The notes: generated by a model not told the origin, from the sequence alone. Numbered from the stretch's first letter, positions 48,524-61,400 are shown. The stretch is DNA of 64,000 nt from Dichomitus squalens LYAD-421 SS1 (GCF_000275845.1 NW_006766969.1:33084-97083); one strand, 5' to 3'. Program-made: numbers and translations.

Positions 48524-49579
48524 TCACCAAGAGTTGGAGCATAAGGTCATATGCAAGCACTCAGTCCCTCGATTTCGCGAGCTGAAACAATTTGGGATAA
48601 AAGTCTCGCCATCGCGGTCGTGTCATGGACCAATGCCACTACTCTGGGCGGCTGGGGATACTGAAATTGGCTTGGCTCTTGCTATAGCAAATGGGGCCGA
48701 GAAGCCCGTCCGCAGATGTAGGTGCGGATGTCTGATCATGTTGATAGTCAACTGCCCGTCAAAGTGAAGAATGAACATGTAAAAGGCAGCCATATCGCAG
48801 GGTGTTGACTGACCTGGACCCACGTTCGCTACCTCAGGCCCCAGGAATACCTTCCCTACGGTCCCATCGGCGTTGTATCTGCACTACGACCGTCATGCTG
48901 TTAGCCTCGGACACTTCCCTACTGGTAAATGTCTATCGTCACGCCGTTTAGGCTGTGTGCAAATTCAGTGCAATAACCGAAAGCAACAGGTGGGAGTCAT
49001 GGTGCGTAATATAGAGAGCATACACGGAGCGGGGGCGCGCATTAACCATGCGAATCTGTCAGAACGCGAACAATGACATGAGCGTGAGTGGGAATGCGTT
49101 TGTGGATGCAGACGGAAGGTGACGTGGGGCGAGAGGGGTCGTGAATGGTGGGAAAGCAGTATCGACGACAACATCACCCGACAGTCAAAATTGGGTGGAT
49201 CTACTGGCAGGGTGGTCCGCGTAATGTAACGCCCATCGTATAGCAACAACGAAAGAATCTGGGGCAGTACGGGAATGATAGTAGGCCAACAAGAGCACGA
49301 AAGGAACGAGAGAACGCTAGAGCCCGCAAGTTCAAGTTCCAGTCAAGCACTTGTGAGGTAGTATGGTGATACAAAGGATGTCGCAGTAGTGAATTAATAT
49401 ACTTGATTGCATGTTTACTGTTCAACTGATATGTATCAGTAAGAGTAAGTAGTTGACATAAGGGGCTAATAACCGTGCAAATCCGCTCCGCTTGGCCGAG
49501 GTTCCCTTGTTGCCCGGCGACGATCCTTCCCGTCTACTCGCCGACGTCTTGCCCATGAGCACCGCGCAACTCGTACGGT
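48524..49579. other. Intergenic DNA, no gene supported
   Basis: AT-richer stretch leading to the GTPase gene. No supportable gene. An ATG at 49556 (MSTAQLVR) precedes the GTPase start in another frame and could be a short upstream open frame. Confidence 0.4.
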
Positions 49580-50934
49580 ATGCGCACGGTTAAGCTGGTT
49601 GTAATTGGTGCCTCAGGCGTCGGCAAGTCCAGCATCCGTAATCAGGTCCGTCGTTCTGGCAAAACACTTACTCTCGGCCGGGATATCAACACCCTTCTTT
49701 GCGTTGCAGTATATCTCTGGCCGATTCACAACAGGCTACAGGGCCACTATTGGCGCGGATTTTATAACAAAGACTCTGCCGCACCATAACTGTCCGGACG
49801 AGCAGGTCACACTGCAGATATGGGTGCGTCTGCTCGTGCGAGTCGTCTGCGCGTGCAGCCCTGACCCTCACATATCAGGATACGGCAGGTCAAGAGAGGT
49901 TCTCCGGTCTCTCGTCGGCCTTTTTCCGTGGTGCGGACGCGGTGATCCTCATGTTCGACGTAAATCAGCCGCACACGCTTGGGGCTCTGACAAAGTGGTG
50001 GGACGACTTCCGCGACAAGGCCCCCGTGTCGGATGAGCGCGTCGAAGAGTTTTGTTGTGTCGTTGTCGGGAACAAGACGGACATTGCGCAGGGATCAGTC
50101 GCGGAGGGATCAGGATCGAGGGGAGGGGGAAGTGGGACGGTTACCGAAGCTGAGGCAAGAGAGTTCATTCAGACCATCGTTCCCCATCCCACCACCCCGC
50201 CTTCGCCGACTATCGACCTCGCGCCTCCAGATGTCCCTTTCGAAGACGAGGATATCTCCCCGCATCTCGACGAGGACTTCCTCGACAACGACCCGGCTGC
50301 GCCCCGGTCTGACTCCATCAACATAGGTTCCCCCAACGCGGGACGCCGACGTACATCGCGCAGCTCTCGTTCCCGAAGTCGTTCGACGCTCTTCCACGGA
50401 GGAGGTACTGTCGGAACGATGACCACCACGCACTCAATATACCACACTCCTTCCTCGTCTCTATTCGACACCTTCCAGTCCGCTCTGTCCTCCCCCGCGC
50501 TCACTGCACTGTCTGCACCGCAATCCCGCTCACCCTCCCACTCGCCATACCGTTCGCCACGTCGCATGCCCTCGAGCTCGTCCATCTCGTCGGTCCCAAC
50601 AATCACACCCAGCCTCTTCGTCCGCGGCCAGGCAGCGACCACGACCGCCACTACGCCCGAACTCGGCGTTTCCCCCTCGAACTCGTACGTGCCTCCACCG
50701 CCTCTCGAGCGCTATCCGAAGCTGTTCTTCACGTCAGCAAAGACGGGCGAGGGCGTGAAGGATGTATTCGAGTACATAGCGCGGCGCGTCGTCGCCCGAC
50801 AGGAGTACGAGGAGGCGCTTGAGGCGCGCACCATGCACATCCAGGAGGCGAACCAGCGTAACAGCATCCACCTGTCTGGCCCGCCTCCGGATAGTAGACT
50901 TGCTGCGCTAGGGGGTTCATGTTGCGGGTCGTGA
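49580..50934 (+). CDS. Rab/Ypt-like small GTPase with a 190-residue insert
   Basis: Ras-superfamily GTPase of Rab type, probably in vesicle traffic. G1 is VVIGASGVGKSS; after an intron come ISGRFTTGYRATIGADF (switch I, Rab7-like) and, after a second intron, DTAGQERFSGL (G3). G4 is VVGNKTD at 50071-50082 and G5 is TSAKTGEGVKDVF at 50731. Normally about 25-30 residues separate G4 and G5; here there are 216, mostly Ser/Pro/Arg-rich (RRTSRSSRSRSRSTLFHGGG, SRSPSHSPYRSPRRMPSSSS). The C-terminus is GGSCCGS, with two cysteines suited to geranylgeranylation. Start at 49580 (MRTVKLVV) directly precedes G1, leaving almost no N-terminal extension. All nucleotide-binding motifs are intact, so it is likely functional. 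Assignment to the Rab7/Ypt7 branch is tentative. Confidence 0.88.
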
Positions 50935-51356
50935 CGTCAATCTGAACATTGAAGTTGTCGAGGGCGGTCCGTCCATTTATTCGTCGCTTTCCTTTTTTTT
51001 AACAGAGATTTATTCCCTGTTCGTCTCGAAGGCTGTGGTCCCGCTTGATCGCGTTGTTATCTGTAACCGTATTGTAGGCTACTCATCGCTATTGTTATTT
51101 AGGGATCTTGTTTATGCTGTATCTACGCTGCAATGCCTATAAGCCAGACTAGTTGTGTTGCCGCTGATATTCATGCCCGTTGCCTTTCGTGCCCTCGCGA
51201 ACGAGGCTCGCCAGGCCATTTTATGACCCTCGCATATCGCTGGATTCCTGTGTCACGACAGCGCAACCAAGACCGTGTACTATCGGCTGGGTTGTAGAAC
51301 ACCCGAGGAACGCAACTACAAGTGGATTCCGTGCGCGACAACACCGGCATCCCTCT
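50935..51356. other. Intergenic DNA, no gene supported
   Basis: 3' flanks of the GTPase gene and the converging F-box gene. A T8 run lies near 50993. No gene. Confidence 0.5.
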
Positions 51357-52989
51357 TCAAGGGACGCTGTAATGAGGGCGACTGCACTGATCCAATTCCC
51401 AGTACTCCTCTGCGCCCTCGACCGACCAGATCCGGCTAGGCTCGAAGGTGCACACGTGCTCATCCAGCCGCGATACCGACGAAAACACCTGCACCAACGC
51501 CGCCAAAGGGGCGAGCATGGGCCCGAAGCCCCAGACGCGTTGTCCACCGATGTCCACGATTACTGCGATTGCACGGACCGCGAGAGTGTGGATGGGACAG
51601 CCTAGTCGGGTCCGCGTGACGAGCATATCAGTAAGATCCGACACGCACAAGTCGTCCGACTTGATTGCGTTTGGCCACTCGATGTTGAGGGTGTGCAGCG
51701 CGGGACAGAGGAGGGGTTCCTGCGAGAGGACGGAGCGAAGGATAACGACGGGCGGACGGGCCGTGGGGGCAAGGGAAGCCTTGTCCAAGCTCACGGCGAG
51801 TTCCTTGAGCTGTACCATGGGGCCAAATATCGTATGCCAGAAGTTGTGGGTACCTTGGATATGAATACGGAGCGTAGTGATATTTGCGAGTTCCAGACGG
51901 TCCGGGATGACTGATGTCCACGCCTGCCAGTCTACATCGATCTCCTCGACGTCAGCAAGGACCCAAAAGCCCGCCACGTGGCTTTGTGCGATAAGGAGAG
52001 AGTATTCGTCGGTAAATTGCATGTCCATGGATGTAAAGGGATGATGCATTACGTCCAGAGACCCAGGCAGAAGGGGGCTAGGATGGGCGGAGTCGATGTC
52101 CATGTTGTGGAGGCGTACGAAGACATCGTGAGGCAAAGTGATCCAGGACAGAATATTGCGCACGGATACGTAGATACAAGAGTTGAGGACCAAGGTACGT
52201 ATATGTGGAAGGGGTATGGGCACTGCAGGCGGTGTTCAGGTTTCCGCATCCGCCGTCTCTGATCGCAGGCCCTCGAAGGAGAAGTGTTCCAACCTCAGCA
52301 TGTTGGACAGCAAGTAGAGAACGTCGTTCGTATGAGGACGGAAGTTCTCCACATGTGTATTGAAGAGGAAATGCGTCAGATTAGGGAAGTGATTCGTCGG
52401 GATCCAACTAACGGTCGGGGAGATTGCAAGTGCAGCGTGCTTTCAACGACTCGGCATGTCCATCGAACAGTTCCCTCCGAGATAAGCCGCCTCCGAATAC
52501 ATGAATGGGGTATTCGTCTGTTGATATCGTGAGGCATTCAATGCGCGTGGATCGGAAGCGCAGTAGCTGCTGTACATCCTGGGGAGTTACAGTGAAGCCG
52601 AGATCGAGTCTGCGAATCCGCGGGCCATGAATTGGGAGGATCCTCGCGGCCAGTGCTTTGCAGCGCTTTTCAAAGGCGGAGTAGCTTTCCGTGACGCTGC
52701 CCCATTCCTGCATAGCCAAGAGCAACGAAATCGGAAGGGGATAGGAACGATGGCAAAACGCCTCCAACTGACCCTTGTGACGCCCATCCACGAAGGTCCA
52801 GAACCCGGGTGTTCCCAACATGACCTGCCGCCAACGTCGACAGACAAGGGTAAGTGTCAGGAGAGGGCCGGGCCTTCTATCTAGGAGCCTTCGGGTTTTC
52901 ACGGGAAACGATATGCGTTCTCTGCCCCCATTGTCTGCAACGACGTGACAGAAATTCATGATGAGAATCTCCGGCGGCAATTTGAGCAT
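51357..52989 (-). pseudogene. F-box/leucine-rich-like gene, probably broken
   Basis: N-terminus is an F-box (MLKLPPEILIMNFCHVVADN, then LTLTLVCRRWRQVMLGTPGF), the adaptor that binds Skp1 in SCF ubiquitin ligases. The rest resembles the LRR-like bodies of agaricomycete F-box families: IRRLDLGFTVTPQDVQQLLR, NHFPNLTHFLF, IRTLVLNSCIYVSVRNIL, LKELAVSLDK, CPALHTLNIEWPNAIKS. The first part ends in another frame near 52410 (after HAESLKAR), so at least one 1-base shift is needed. A TGA at 52236-52238 interrupts the middle part before VPIPLPHIR. An intron ending in CTGCAG just before VPIPLPH could hide the TGA, but I see no good donor. The C-terminal frame runs to the stop at 51357. Either a pseudogene or a gene with unresolved introns. 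Confidence 0.65.
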
Positions 52990-53801
52990 CGTAGACTTGA
53001 GTGTATTCGTGTGGCTGAGGAGAATTGAGAAGATGGTCCGGATGCCAAATAACGAACTCGCGAGCTATGTGCACGTCAGTACTTCAGCAAGGTCGCCATA
53101 TTGCTCGCGGTATTCACCTCTTGTGAACTGTAGACCGTCAACCGTGATTCAGTCTACAGAGTGGCTGCAAAGGATGCAAACAATACCTGAAGCCTGATCC
53201 GTGAATGTTCACCGCCACTACGAGACTGCGTATACGTGCCACGATGTCCGCATAACCTTCGGCCGCGCCGGCGTCGTCGCAGACCTGCTGTGTTGTTCCC
53301 GTGGTCATCACCGAAGATGTTGAGTTCTGTCGTCACAACGAAAAGAATGAGCTACTGAAGTCCAGAGAGAACAAGGCATTGAGTCAAGGCGCGGACCCGG
53401 CTACACTTTTTGACACAGCGGCGGCTGGGCAACGCCGATTAGCCGTCAGTTTGGTACTTGCCGAACACGTTCTTGAGGCTAGACTTGGCGTATTGCACTA
53501 ACGACCTCAAGCATATCAGCCCACTGCATGGAACCCGCCTTCTGCTAGGCACTCTAATACGGTCATGCTGTTTGTGAGCGTAACGAACAGCTCAGGGCGC
53601 ACACGCCTACAAACGTAGTCAATTCGGGGGCTATCCAGTCAGCACCCCACCGGTGCGGTGGGCATTGTTCGGCGTGACGTGATACAAATCAAGCGAATTG
53701 CGCGACTGTAGCTTATCTAGAGCGGTGACAATAGTACTGTGAACATAACATTATAGCAAGACACGTACGGTACATACGATCCCAAGACACCCTACACCCG
53801 G
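52990..53801. other. Intergenic DNA, no gene supported
   Basis: Upstream side of the F-box gene and 3' flank of the helicase gene. No supported gene. Confidence 0.5.
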
Positions 53802-55707
53802 TTAGGCAGCAAGGGCGCCGACCTTCTTCCTCACCACCCTCGCCTTCTCCGAGCCCCTTCCCTTCGACTTGCCGAACACCACAACTTTTCCGCTCTCACC
53901 GGCACGTCCCGAGCGGCCAGCACGGTGAAGGAAGTCGACCATGTTCCGCGGCTCGTCAACGATGAAGACATGCTTCACATCCGGCGAGAAGTCCAACCCA
54001 CGCGACAGCAGCGACGTCGTGATCATCACGTGAGGGACCTCCTTCAAGTCGTCCATCGACCCCGCGCCCGTCGCAGGCGTGGCGGCAGGCGCACTGGCGG
54101 AGTCGGAGCGAACACGAAGCAAACCGTCGAGATGGTGGTTTGACCCGCGTTTGCGCGCGTCGCCCGCGCTGGTCAGCGCGACGTTCGCGATGCCCTTCTC
54201 GCGCAGGTACGCGCCGAGGTTCTCCACGCGCGCGCTCTTGTTGCAGAACACGAGCACCTTTGATTTCGTCCCTGTCTTCTCCATGTCCTCGTACCACACG
54301 CGGCGGAGGCGGTGCTCGATGTCCGCGTCCCGGTTGCCGCCCGTCCAGCTGAAGTGCTCCGTCTTCAACGAGGAGGGCAGCTTGTGCAAATTGGGGGACG
54401 CAAGTCGGGTAAGAGAGGGGTGAAACTTGTCAAGAAAAGCCGCGAGCGAGGACGGGATGGTAGCGGAGGTGAGGACGAAGTTGAAAGGGTAGCTGATCGG
54501 CGTCGGCTGCCCCTTCGTAGAGAGGTCCAAGTTGGGGTCAAACGGGACCGGGTGACCGCGCGCATTAGAGACCTCTGCGAGAATCGACCTCGTTGCTTCC
54601 TGGAAGTCGGGGTCTACTTGGAATCAGCCCAGGGATTCTCCATCCCTTCCGTAACGTAAACACTCACCGAAGAGGACGTCCGCCTCGTCTACGACAACCC
54701 ACTCAACACGTCCAAGTCCCATCTGAGGCTCACCAACCGTGACCTTCCTCCGCGGACGCTTATCCAGGACCTCCTCGGCTTCATGGTCCCATCCGCGTCC
54801 ACGCATCAATTCAAGGATCTTCGCCGGCGTGCCAACCACGATATCAACAGGATGGATCTGGTCCGCGCGCATCATGAACTCGGACGACACCTCTAGCTCG
54901 CCATCGGAGCCCTCAACCAGCACGTCCGCCATCTTCGCCGCAGAAACGTTCTTGCGAGAAGCCGTGTTCGCGCGCGACGCGCACAGCACGCGGAGTTTGA
55001 CGTGGTGGAGGAGCTCCTTCGCGAACCCCGACAGCTGTCTAGTGAGCTCGTGTGTCGGAGCGAGGACGATAGCGCGGGGGTTCACCGCCCGACGGGGTGC
55101 GTCAGGGTCGGCACGCTGGGTGTTGTTCAGCTCGGACTGCTTGAGATCGTGCAGCATCGGCAGGAGATACGCAATAGACTTTCCGGAACCGGTCTCCGAG
55201 GCAAGGAGGTGCTCGTGGTATCGTGACGGTTGGGGCTCATTGAACAGGTGCTTGAGCGAAAGGGCTTGTATGGGCGTCGGGCGAGCATCCGGACCGAGCA
55301 CGCCATGAATGGACTCCAGAAGACCCTCCATGAGAGGCGGTGAGGTGAACTTGTCTGGCAGTTCCTTGGTCGACACGGAACGCCTGGATATGTCGAACTC
55401 ATCGCTCAGGGGATTGACGATCTTCGGCTTGATCGGCGGCGAGTCCGATTGCAGCATATCCTGGCTGCGAACGGGGGAGAGTTTGAGAGACGGGGGAAGG
55501 TGACCTGGCTCGTTTCGCTTTTTGTGGGCTAGCAAGTCTTGCTCTCTCGTCCCTCGTCGCTTAGGAGGATGGTGTTCCCTGAACGGGGAACGACCGATGT
55601 GAGGTGCTTGCTCACGCTCCGGTGGAGGTGCTACTTCGAATCTGCCGGCCTTGCTCCCAGCAGCGGGACGCAAGTTCTTGACAAGACGCGTGCGGGACGG
55701 TGCGCTG
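53802..55707 (-). CDS. DEAD-box RNA helicase, Mrh4-like (5' exon not located)
   Basis: ATP-dependent RNA helicase resembling mitochondrial Mrh4, which acts in large mitoribosome assembly. Motifs in order: TPIQALSLKHL (Q-like), ASETGSGKS (I), APTHELTRQ (Ia), VVVDEADVLFG (II, DEAD), VLTSATIPS (III), VLVFCNKSARVENL (IV), ITTSLLSRGLDFSPDV (V) and HRAGRSGRAGESGKVVVFGK (VI). One intron (54600s) splits LFG and VDPDFQEATRSILAEV. The exon with the conserved N-terminal part starts at 55707 after a TAG acceptor and reads GSAPSRTRLVKNLRPAAGSK; it contains no ATG before the conserved part. The start codon and transit peptide must therefore lie in an upstream exon I could not place. Inserts between IV and V are Ala/Thr-rich. 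Stop at 53802. Confidence 0.88.
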
Positions 55708-56976
55708 CCTACAGATAGGCAAATTTGTGGTCAGCGGTGTGATGAACAAGTGCTTCAGAAGGGAGCAACACAGCGCAGGACCGCTAAAAATCAAGGTTGT
55801 ACCTCTCGTAGATCAAGTCGCAAGCTACGCAGAACGAGGATCTAGTTGACCACGCTCAGGCCACCCGCTCAAACTCAACCATGAATGGTGGAGCCGGGAC
55901 AAATTCCTAGATGGCGCTAAGCAATGCTCACTTGGACAAATGTCCTCCCTCCGGTGCCTCCAGAATAGTGGGAGGTCAGGGTGAACACTTCTGACGTCGA
56001 ATCTAGACTGTTCTAATACAGAATCGGGGGCGTGAAACACATAAAAACCCGAAAGAGGTTGACCAACAACACGCTTGGCTCCAGGGTGATTCTTCATACG
56101 AATGGGTACGTGGATGCTTCGTCAAAGCAGAAGCAGAACCAGCGAGTCTGGAGCCAGAAGCTCTTCCCGAGTCGCTTTTGCCAAAGCGACAACTCTGCCT
56201 TGAAACGCTTGAAGTGCACGCTTCCCGAACGGATTCGAAGAAAGCGATTCTGGAGTTGAAACAAAACCAGAATCGCTGTCAGAATCGGCCACTCTGACCT
56301 CCCCTGATCATGAAGAGCCTCGGCCACTAGCACGGCGCGTGCCTTGGAACTACGGTCGCATCCTTGCAAACGCAGTGATATCTTCGTGCACACGTAACAA
56401 GTGTGCATGACAGTGTATTAAAAGGTGGGGACTCGCGAGCGCTCACAAATCCCCTAGCACGAGTCTCCCCCAACTAAGTGCTTCAAAGGGTTCCCCCTCC
56501 CCCCGAGTACACATACGAGAGCTCCTATAGCGCCTGATGACCATATACTGAGGTCACACAACAGATAGAAATGCTTACCATTGAACGGTGCAGACGTGTG
56601 GAAGCAAGCTACGACCAATTCTGGGGGAAGACTTGCCACCCTGGCCGCGACACGACTTGAAACCAAGAGAGACATTACCCGCACAGCAAACGATCAAGCA
56701 CAGAATAGCAAGCACAGAGTACTGAAGAGTTCAGTGAAGCATCCGGCACAAGTCGAGACAGTGCGAGCGAAAGGATGAGAAGGAACAAGTCAGCGCCAGG
56801 CAACTCTGCACGAAGTTTGTAGGCGCGGGTGGGCCAGCGGCCCAAAAGGACTCGGACCCCGAGTACCACCACAGTACTAGCAGCGCTCAGCTCGTCGCTA
56901 CGTTTTCTTACCACAACGTCCAGGTCACCGCCGTCCCCTCGTCCTCCTCACCTACCCACCCCACCAGAACCCTGCC
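55708..56976. other. Intergenic; should contain the helicase 5' exon
   Basis: Includes the expected but unlocated first exon of the helicase gene on the minus strand (probably within 55720-56100) and, on the right, the C-rich promoter of the small protein gene at 56977. Nothing else is supported. Confidence 0.4.
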
Positions 56977-57195
56977 ATGGCCCGCCGCGCACCCGCTGCT
57001 GTATCCCCGTTCGGCGTCCCGCAACGTCGCGCTATCCAGGACCCCAACGAATCCGCGTTTTCCCGCTTTCTACGGGAGGAGATCTTCTCGCCCGAGAATA
57101 TCGAGGGCAACCTCAAGATTGTCACCTCTGTTGTGGTTTTCTTCGGGGGAATCGCGGCGATGAGGACATGGGGCGAGCTCATGATCCCGGCATGA
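56977..57195 (+). CDS. 72-residue single-pass membrane protein, perhaps a TOM-complex small subunit
   Basis: Short intron-less frame beginning MARRAPAAVSPFGVPQRR behind a C-rich leader with CCACCAGAACCCTGCC just before the ATG. One hydrophobic segment, IVTSVVVFFGGIAAM, lies near the C-terminus, after FLREEIFSPENIEGNLK and before RTWGELMIPA. The arrangement (basic N-terminus, SPEN-like turn, single tail helix, Pro near the end) is like small tail-anchored subunits of the mitochondrial outer-membrane translocase such as Tom6. This is inference from architecture only; no definitive motif exists at this size. Codon use looks genuine and no disruption is seen. Confidence 0.55.
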   Translation: MARRAPAAVSPFGVPQRRAIQDPNESAFSRFLREEIFSPENIEGNLKIVTSVVVFFGGIAAMRTWGELMIPA

Positions 57196-58463
57196 GCGAG
57201 ACCCACTCTCCGGTGCCTTGGGAGGCGGAGGTATGGAGGGAGTGCAGTGGGGGTTTGTTGACGTCAGACCTCTTTCCGATGCCGGACACGCAAGTACGTA
57301 CCCTGTCTCAAACTTTGGCTTTCGCCGCGGGACTCACAGCATCGCACAGAATCGTATCATCGCTCGTCGACCACGGCCGTTCAATCGCCCTGTTGGGGAA
57401 CTGGCAACACTGTACTCATCGTTCACGGTCGAATTGCACGCTATCATGTATCCTAAGCCGTCATAATTGTCCTCTGTCAAGCCATCACACCATCTCAATA
57501 TCTTGCCCTTTTGCATCCGCCATCCTTGGACGCTTCCCTGAATTAGGTGACCGATACTCATACCATCTCTTGTTTTTGCAAATCGTTCTAAAGGACACCA
57601 CGCAGGATGGTGTCCGTAACAGTATAAGAGAGGATCATTACAAGAATAAGTAGGGGAGACGAACCCTTGCTTGCGACTCACACTACATTCATCCAGCAGC
57701 TCTACATTAATCCACTTCATAGAGGCGGCATCGGTCTGTGACATTACGCAGTGATTGACAACAAGAGCGTAAGCATCCCAGAAACGCGATCCGTAAATCA
57801 ATATCACGACCATCTGCGGGACATGGAACACCATTAAATCCAGTCTGAGTAGCGTGTGCCTTCATCGACAGTAGACGGATGGTGATTTGATTGGAGCCTC
57901 GGGGTAGTCATCCGCGACAACATTGAACATGCTTGTTTGCGCGCCCATACTACCGCTGGGAGCACAATACGGGCATGTCCGTATCTTCTGGTCGTATTCT
58001 GGAAGCACAGGACATATCCTCTAAGCTGCACATGTCCAACACATAGAGCTTGAGCTCGAGGGCATGGAAAAGGTACTTGAGAAGTAAGCGAACACGCTAC
58101 AACATACACGGACCAACCATTATGGTAACGAGTAATGACCCGCGGCCACGACACAGGGGGAAGCTGAAGTGACAGTCCTCCCCAAAAAAGCGAGGCCGCA
58201 GGAGAGGGACCCAGATGGCTACGAGGGGGTGAAGCAGAGAACGAGACTAAACATGTACACATGCCCTAAGTGCGGAAGGAAGTCGAGTGAGATGAGATTG
58301 AGGAACGACAGTCCCGCCAAGTGAGCGCATATTCGCCGCAGCCGCCTCAGGACCTCAATTAGTGAAAGAGTCGCCTGGACCGCTCGCGGTCCAGCACTCA
58401 GCATGGAAGGAGGTAGACGGTGATAGCGGAAGATGAGGAAAGGGGGAGAGTGAGGTATACATA
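57196..58463. other. Intergenic DNA, no gene supported
   Basis: 3' flank of the small membrane protein gene and of the converging ATG4 gene. No supported gene. Confidence 0.5.
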
Positions 58464-61400
58464 TCAGAAATCGTCCGCATCGTCCATGAGCACGCCCTTA
58501 ATCCCGCCGCTCTGAGTCCGTCCGCCGTCGCGCGCTTTCGCCGTACGCATCTGCGGCACCCGCTTGCCCTGCATTTGCGCAGGAGCCCGCTCTGGCTCCT
58601 CGTCCTCGGGGTCGCCTGCCGGGAAGGGGTACTGTACCTGGGATTCTGCCTGCTGCGAGGTCCGCGGGGCCTTCGTCGAGCCACCACCAGAAGAGCCCTT
58701 CTTCGTCTTCCGTCGTGTCGTCTTGCCTGTCCCGGTCGTGTCTTTACTCGCGGTGGAGCTTGTCGAACGGGCCGCTGCGATGACTGGGGGAGACTCGGGA
58801 CTGGAAGACCCTCGAGCCACAGGAGCCGTCTCCGACAAAGGTAAGTGCGGGTCCGAGAACTCCGGCGGGTCAGCCCATTCTTCGTCGTCCTCGTCGTCGA
58901 AGCTGAGCGAGTCCTGCGTGGACTGGTTAGAAGCGGCGCGCTTCATTCGCTCGGGCGCATCGATGTCGAACGATGCCTTGCCGGCGCTGGGCGTGAGGGG
59001 CGCAATGGGATCCTCCTCTGTGCCTACCTCTGACCCAACGGACCCGCCGACGGCAGAGCCTCGAATGGAGCCCGCGGGAGAGTCGCGCGGCGAGTTACCG
59101 AGAGAGAACTCGTCGTCGTCGGGCATGTCGATGTCGGGTTCGGATATGGACTCAAGGCCCATGTCGTCCGAGTCCGAAGGGTAGTGTGGTGGCTCGTTCG
59201 CAAGTGAGAAGATGGACTTATTGGTGCGGAACAGCTGTTCATGCCAGAGACGTCGTCAACCGCTGTATGGGCTCTACATATGGATTGCGCACACACCTCC
59301 GTTATCCTCTCTTTCAGATCCAGCCATTCGGCTTCGTCCTTACACAGGAAGCCGAGTAGCATGCTTGGGTCTAACCCAGAGAGCGGCATCTTGCGGACAC
59401 GGTCGCAGTGGAAGGTTTTCAGCTCTGTCTGGGAGTACGCAGTGACATAATGACGTTGCAGGGGGTCCAGATCCGCCCCAAGCCCGAGCTCGCGCGAGTC
59501 CATCTCCGCCGAATCGTCCGGCAGGACACTGGCGGATTGCCATCGGGTGTGTATGTTGTTGTTATATTGTGAAGAGTCCGAGGTAGAGGCGGAAGAAGTC
59601 GAGACCTGTTGCTGAAGTGGAGACGGTGCCAGCGTGGGAGAGCGGTACGAGAAGGATGAGGCAGATCCCGTACTAGAGGTCGAGCGAATAGACATGGGTG
59701 ACGTGGGTGAACGGACATGGTGGAGAGTGCGATACTGCCGCTCCCTATCGGAGGCGTACGCTTCGGGAGACGACTGTCGCTCGTAGACCTCGCTGGGATC
59801 GCGAGGTGGAGGGCGGAGAGGGATAGCAGGGCGCGCGTGGTGGGGGTCGAGGTAGAACAGGTTATCGGCCTGAGAGCCGACGAAGTAGTATGAGGAGGAA
59901 GGGCGGCCGCCAGCGATGCCGACCGTTTGGGGGAAAGTATACAATGTCTACGGAGCAAGATAAGCGTCGATGACGTTTCTCCAAGTCGGATCATTTACCT
60001 TGATAGTGTTATAGTACAATGGATTCACTCCTTCGATACCAAGGCGAATGCCGATGAGTATGAGCACAGCGCGATCGCCCCATTCCATACGAGGATGACC
60101 GTGTCTTCTAGTGGAATAGACGGACGAGCGCGAGGCAGCGTACACATCAGATTCGTAGAGGGTACTGTCGGAAGCGACCGCGACCCCGAGGCCAGCATCA
60201 GGGAAACTATGTACAAGAGTCCTGGTCATGAACAACCTTGTCAGCGTGGGCTCACCGCGGGCTGATGACTGCGCAGCGGAGCACGTAGTACAGATAGCGC
60301 GATTGAAACAATACGTACTTGATCGCTCCAGCAGCAGTGCTGGGACCGAACCACTGTCCGACTTCTTTCCCGAGATCCTTGCCAACCAAGGCCATACGGT
60401 GAACGCTGAACGGACAAAGCGGCGAAGGAGTGTCGAGGAACCAAGTGACGATTTGCACGTACATCGCATAGTCGGCGGTGTATACGGGATGCGGCGGTCT
60501 TCTCCAATCTGTGCGATGTTTCAGAATTCATGCTGCAATACTGGTCACTTGGGACGTACCTCGGCCTAGATGCAGATGCAACAGCGCGTTCGCTAGAAGC
60601 GACTGACCTGTGCGCAGCATGCAACCCCAGCCCGCATCGCTCGTCCATCCTTTCTCTCCGCCTATAGGCCAGTTCCATCGCTTACTCGGAGGGCTACTTG
60701 GCAATCCAGTCGGACTATCATGAACCTCTTGCTCGAGGGCGGCGAGAGTGGTGTCGCGGATGGGGAAGAACTGAGAACGATATGTGAGCCATATTCGCGA
60801 TGTGAAGTCTGCATAGAACACAGGGGGCCAGTTCTTAGATGGGTCTTTGTCCCTGTCTTTCGAATTGGCAGGGTAAGAAGAGGGTGGCTGGGACTGGGAA
60901 AGAGAAGGGTCCGGTGGCGCGGAGCTAGGGGAGCCAGGAGACGAGTTCGACGAGCGAAACGCGGAACCACGGCGCGAATCGGCTGAACTGCGGCGCGCAG
61001 GACTGGCGTTGGGGTCCGGTGCGGGCGGCGGGGATGGCTCGTAGCCAGGATGCTGTACCCCGAGCAGCCAGATGGGCTCCGGGCACTTATCAGGCGTCGC
61101 GTCGCTGTCAAGCAGATAGCGCATGGCCTTGTCCAGATGGCCCTTTCCGTGTCTCGCGGCGGTGAGTAGCGCAGATCCCTTGCCCTTCGGCGAGACGGAT
61201 GCGGAGAGGTGTTGCTGGGAGAGGAGAGACGGGAGGCTGAGATCGGTGGAGGACGTGGAGAATGTATGCGCGAACCACCCAGACAAGCGAGTCGGTAAGT
61301 CGCTCAGCCGAGGGTTCGATCCGGGGGAATAGTATTGTACAGAAGGGTAGTTATCAGACAGAGGCCGCTCGGAACGTGTGCGTGGCCGAGGCGCACCCGA

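Noticed and set aside
50932..50939. TGACGTCA overlapping the GTPase stop codon (another copy at 57259-57266)
   Set aside because: Both lie at gene ends rather than promoters; expected by chance in 64 kb.
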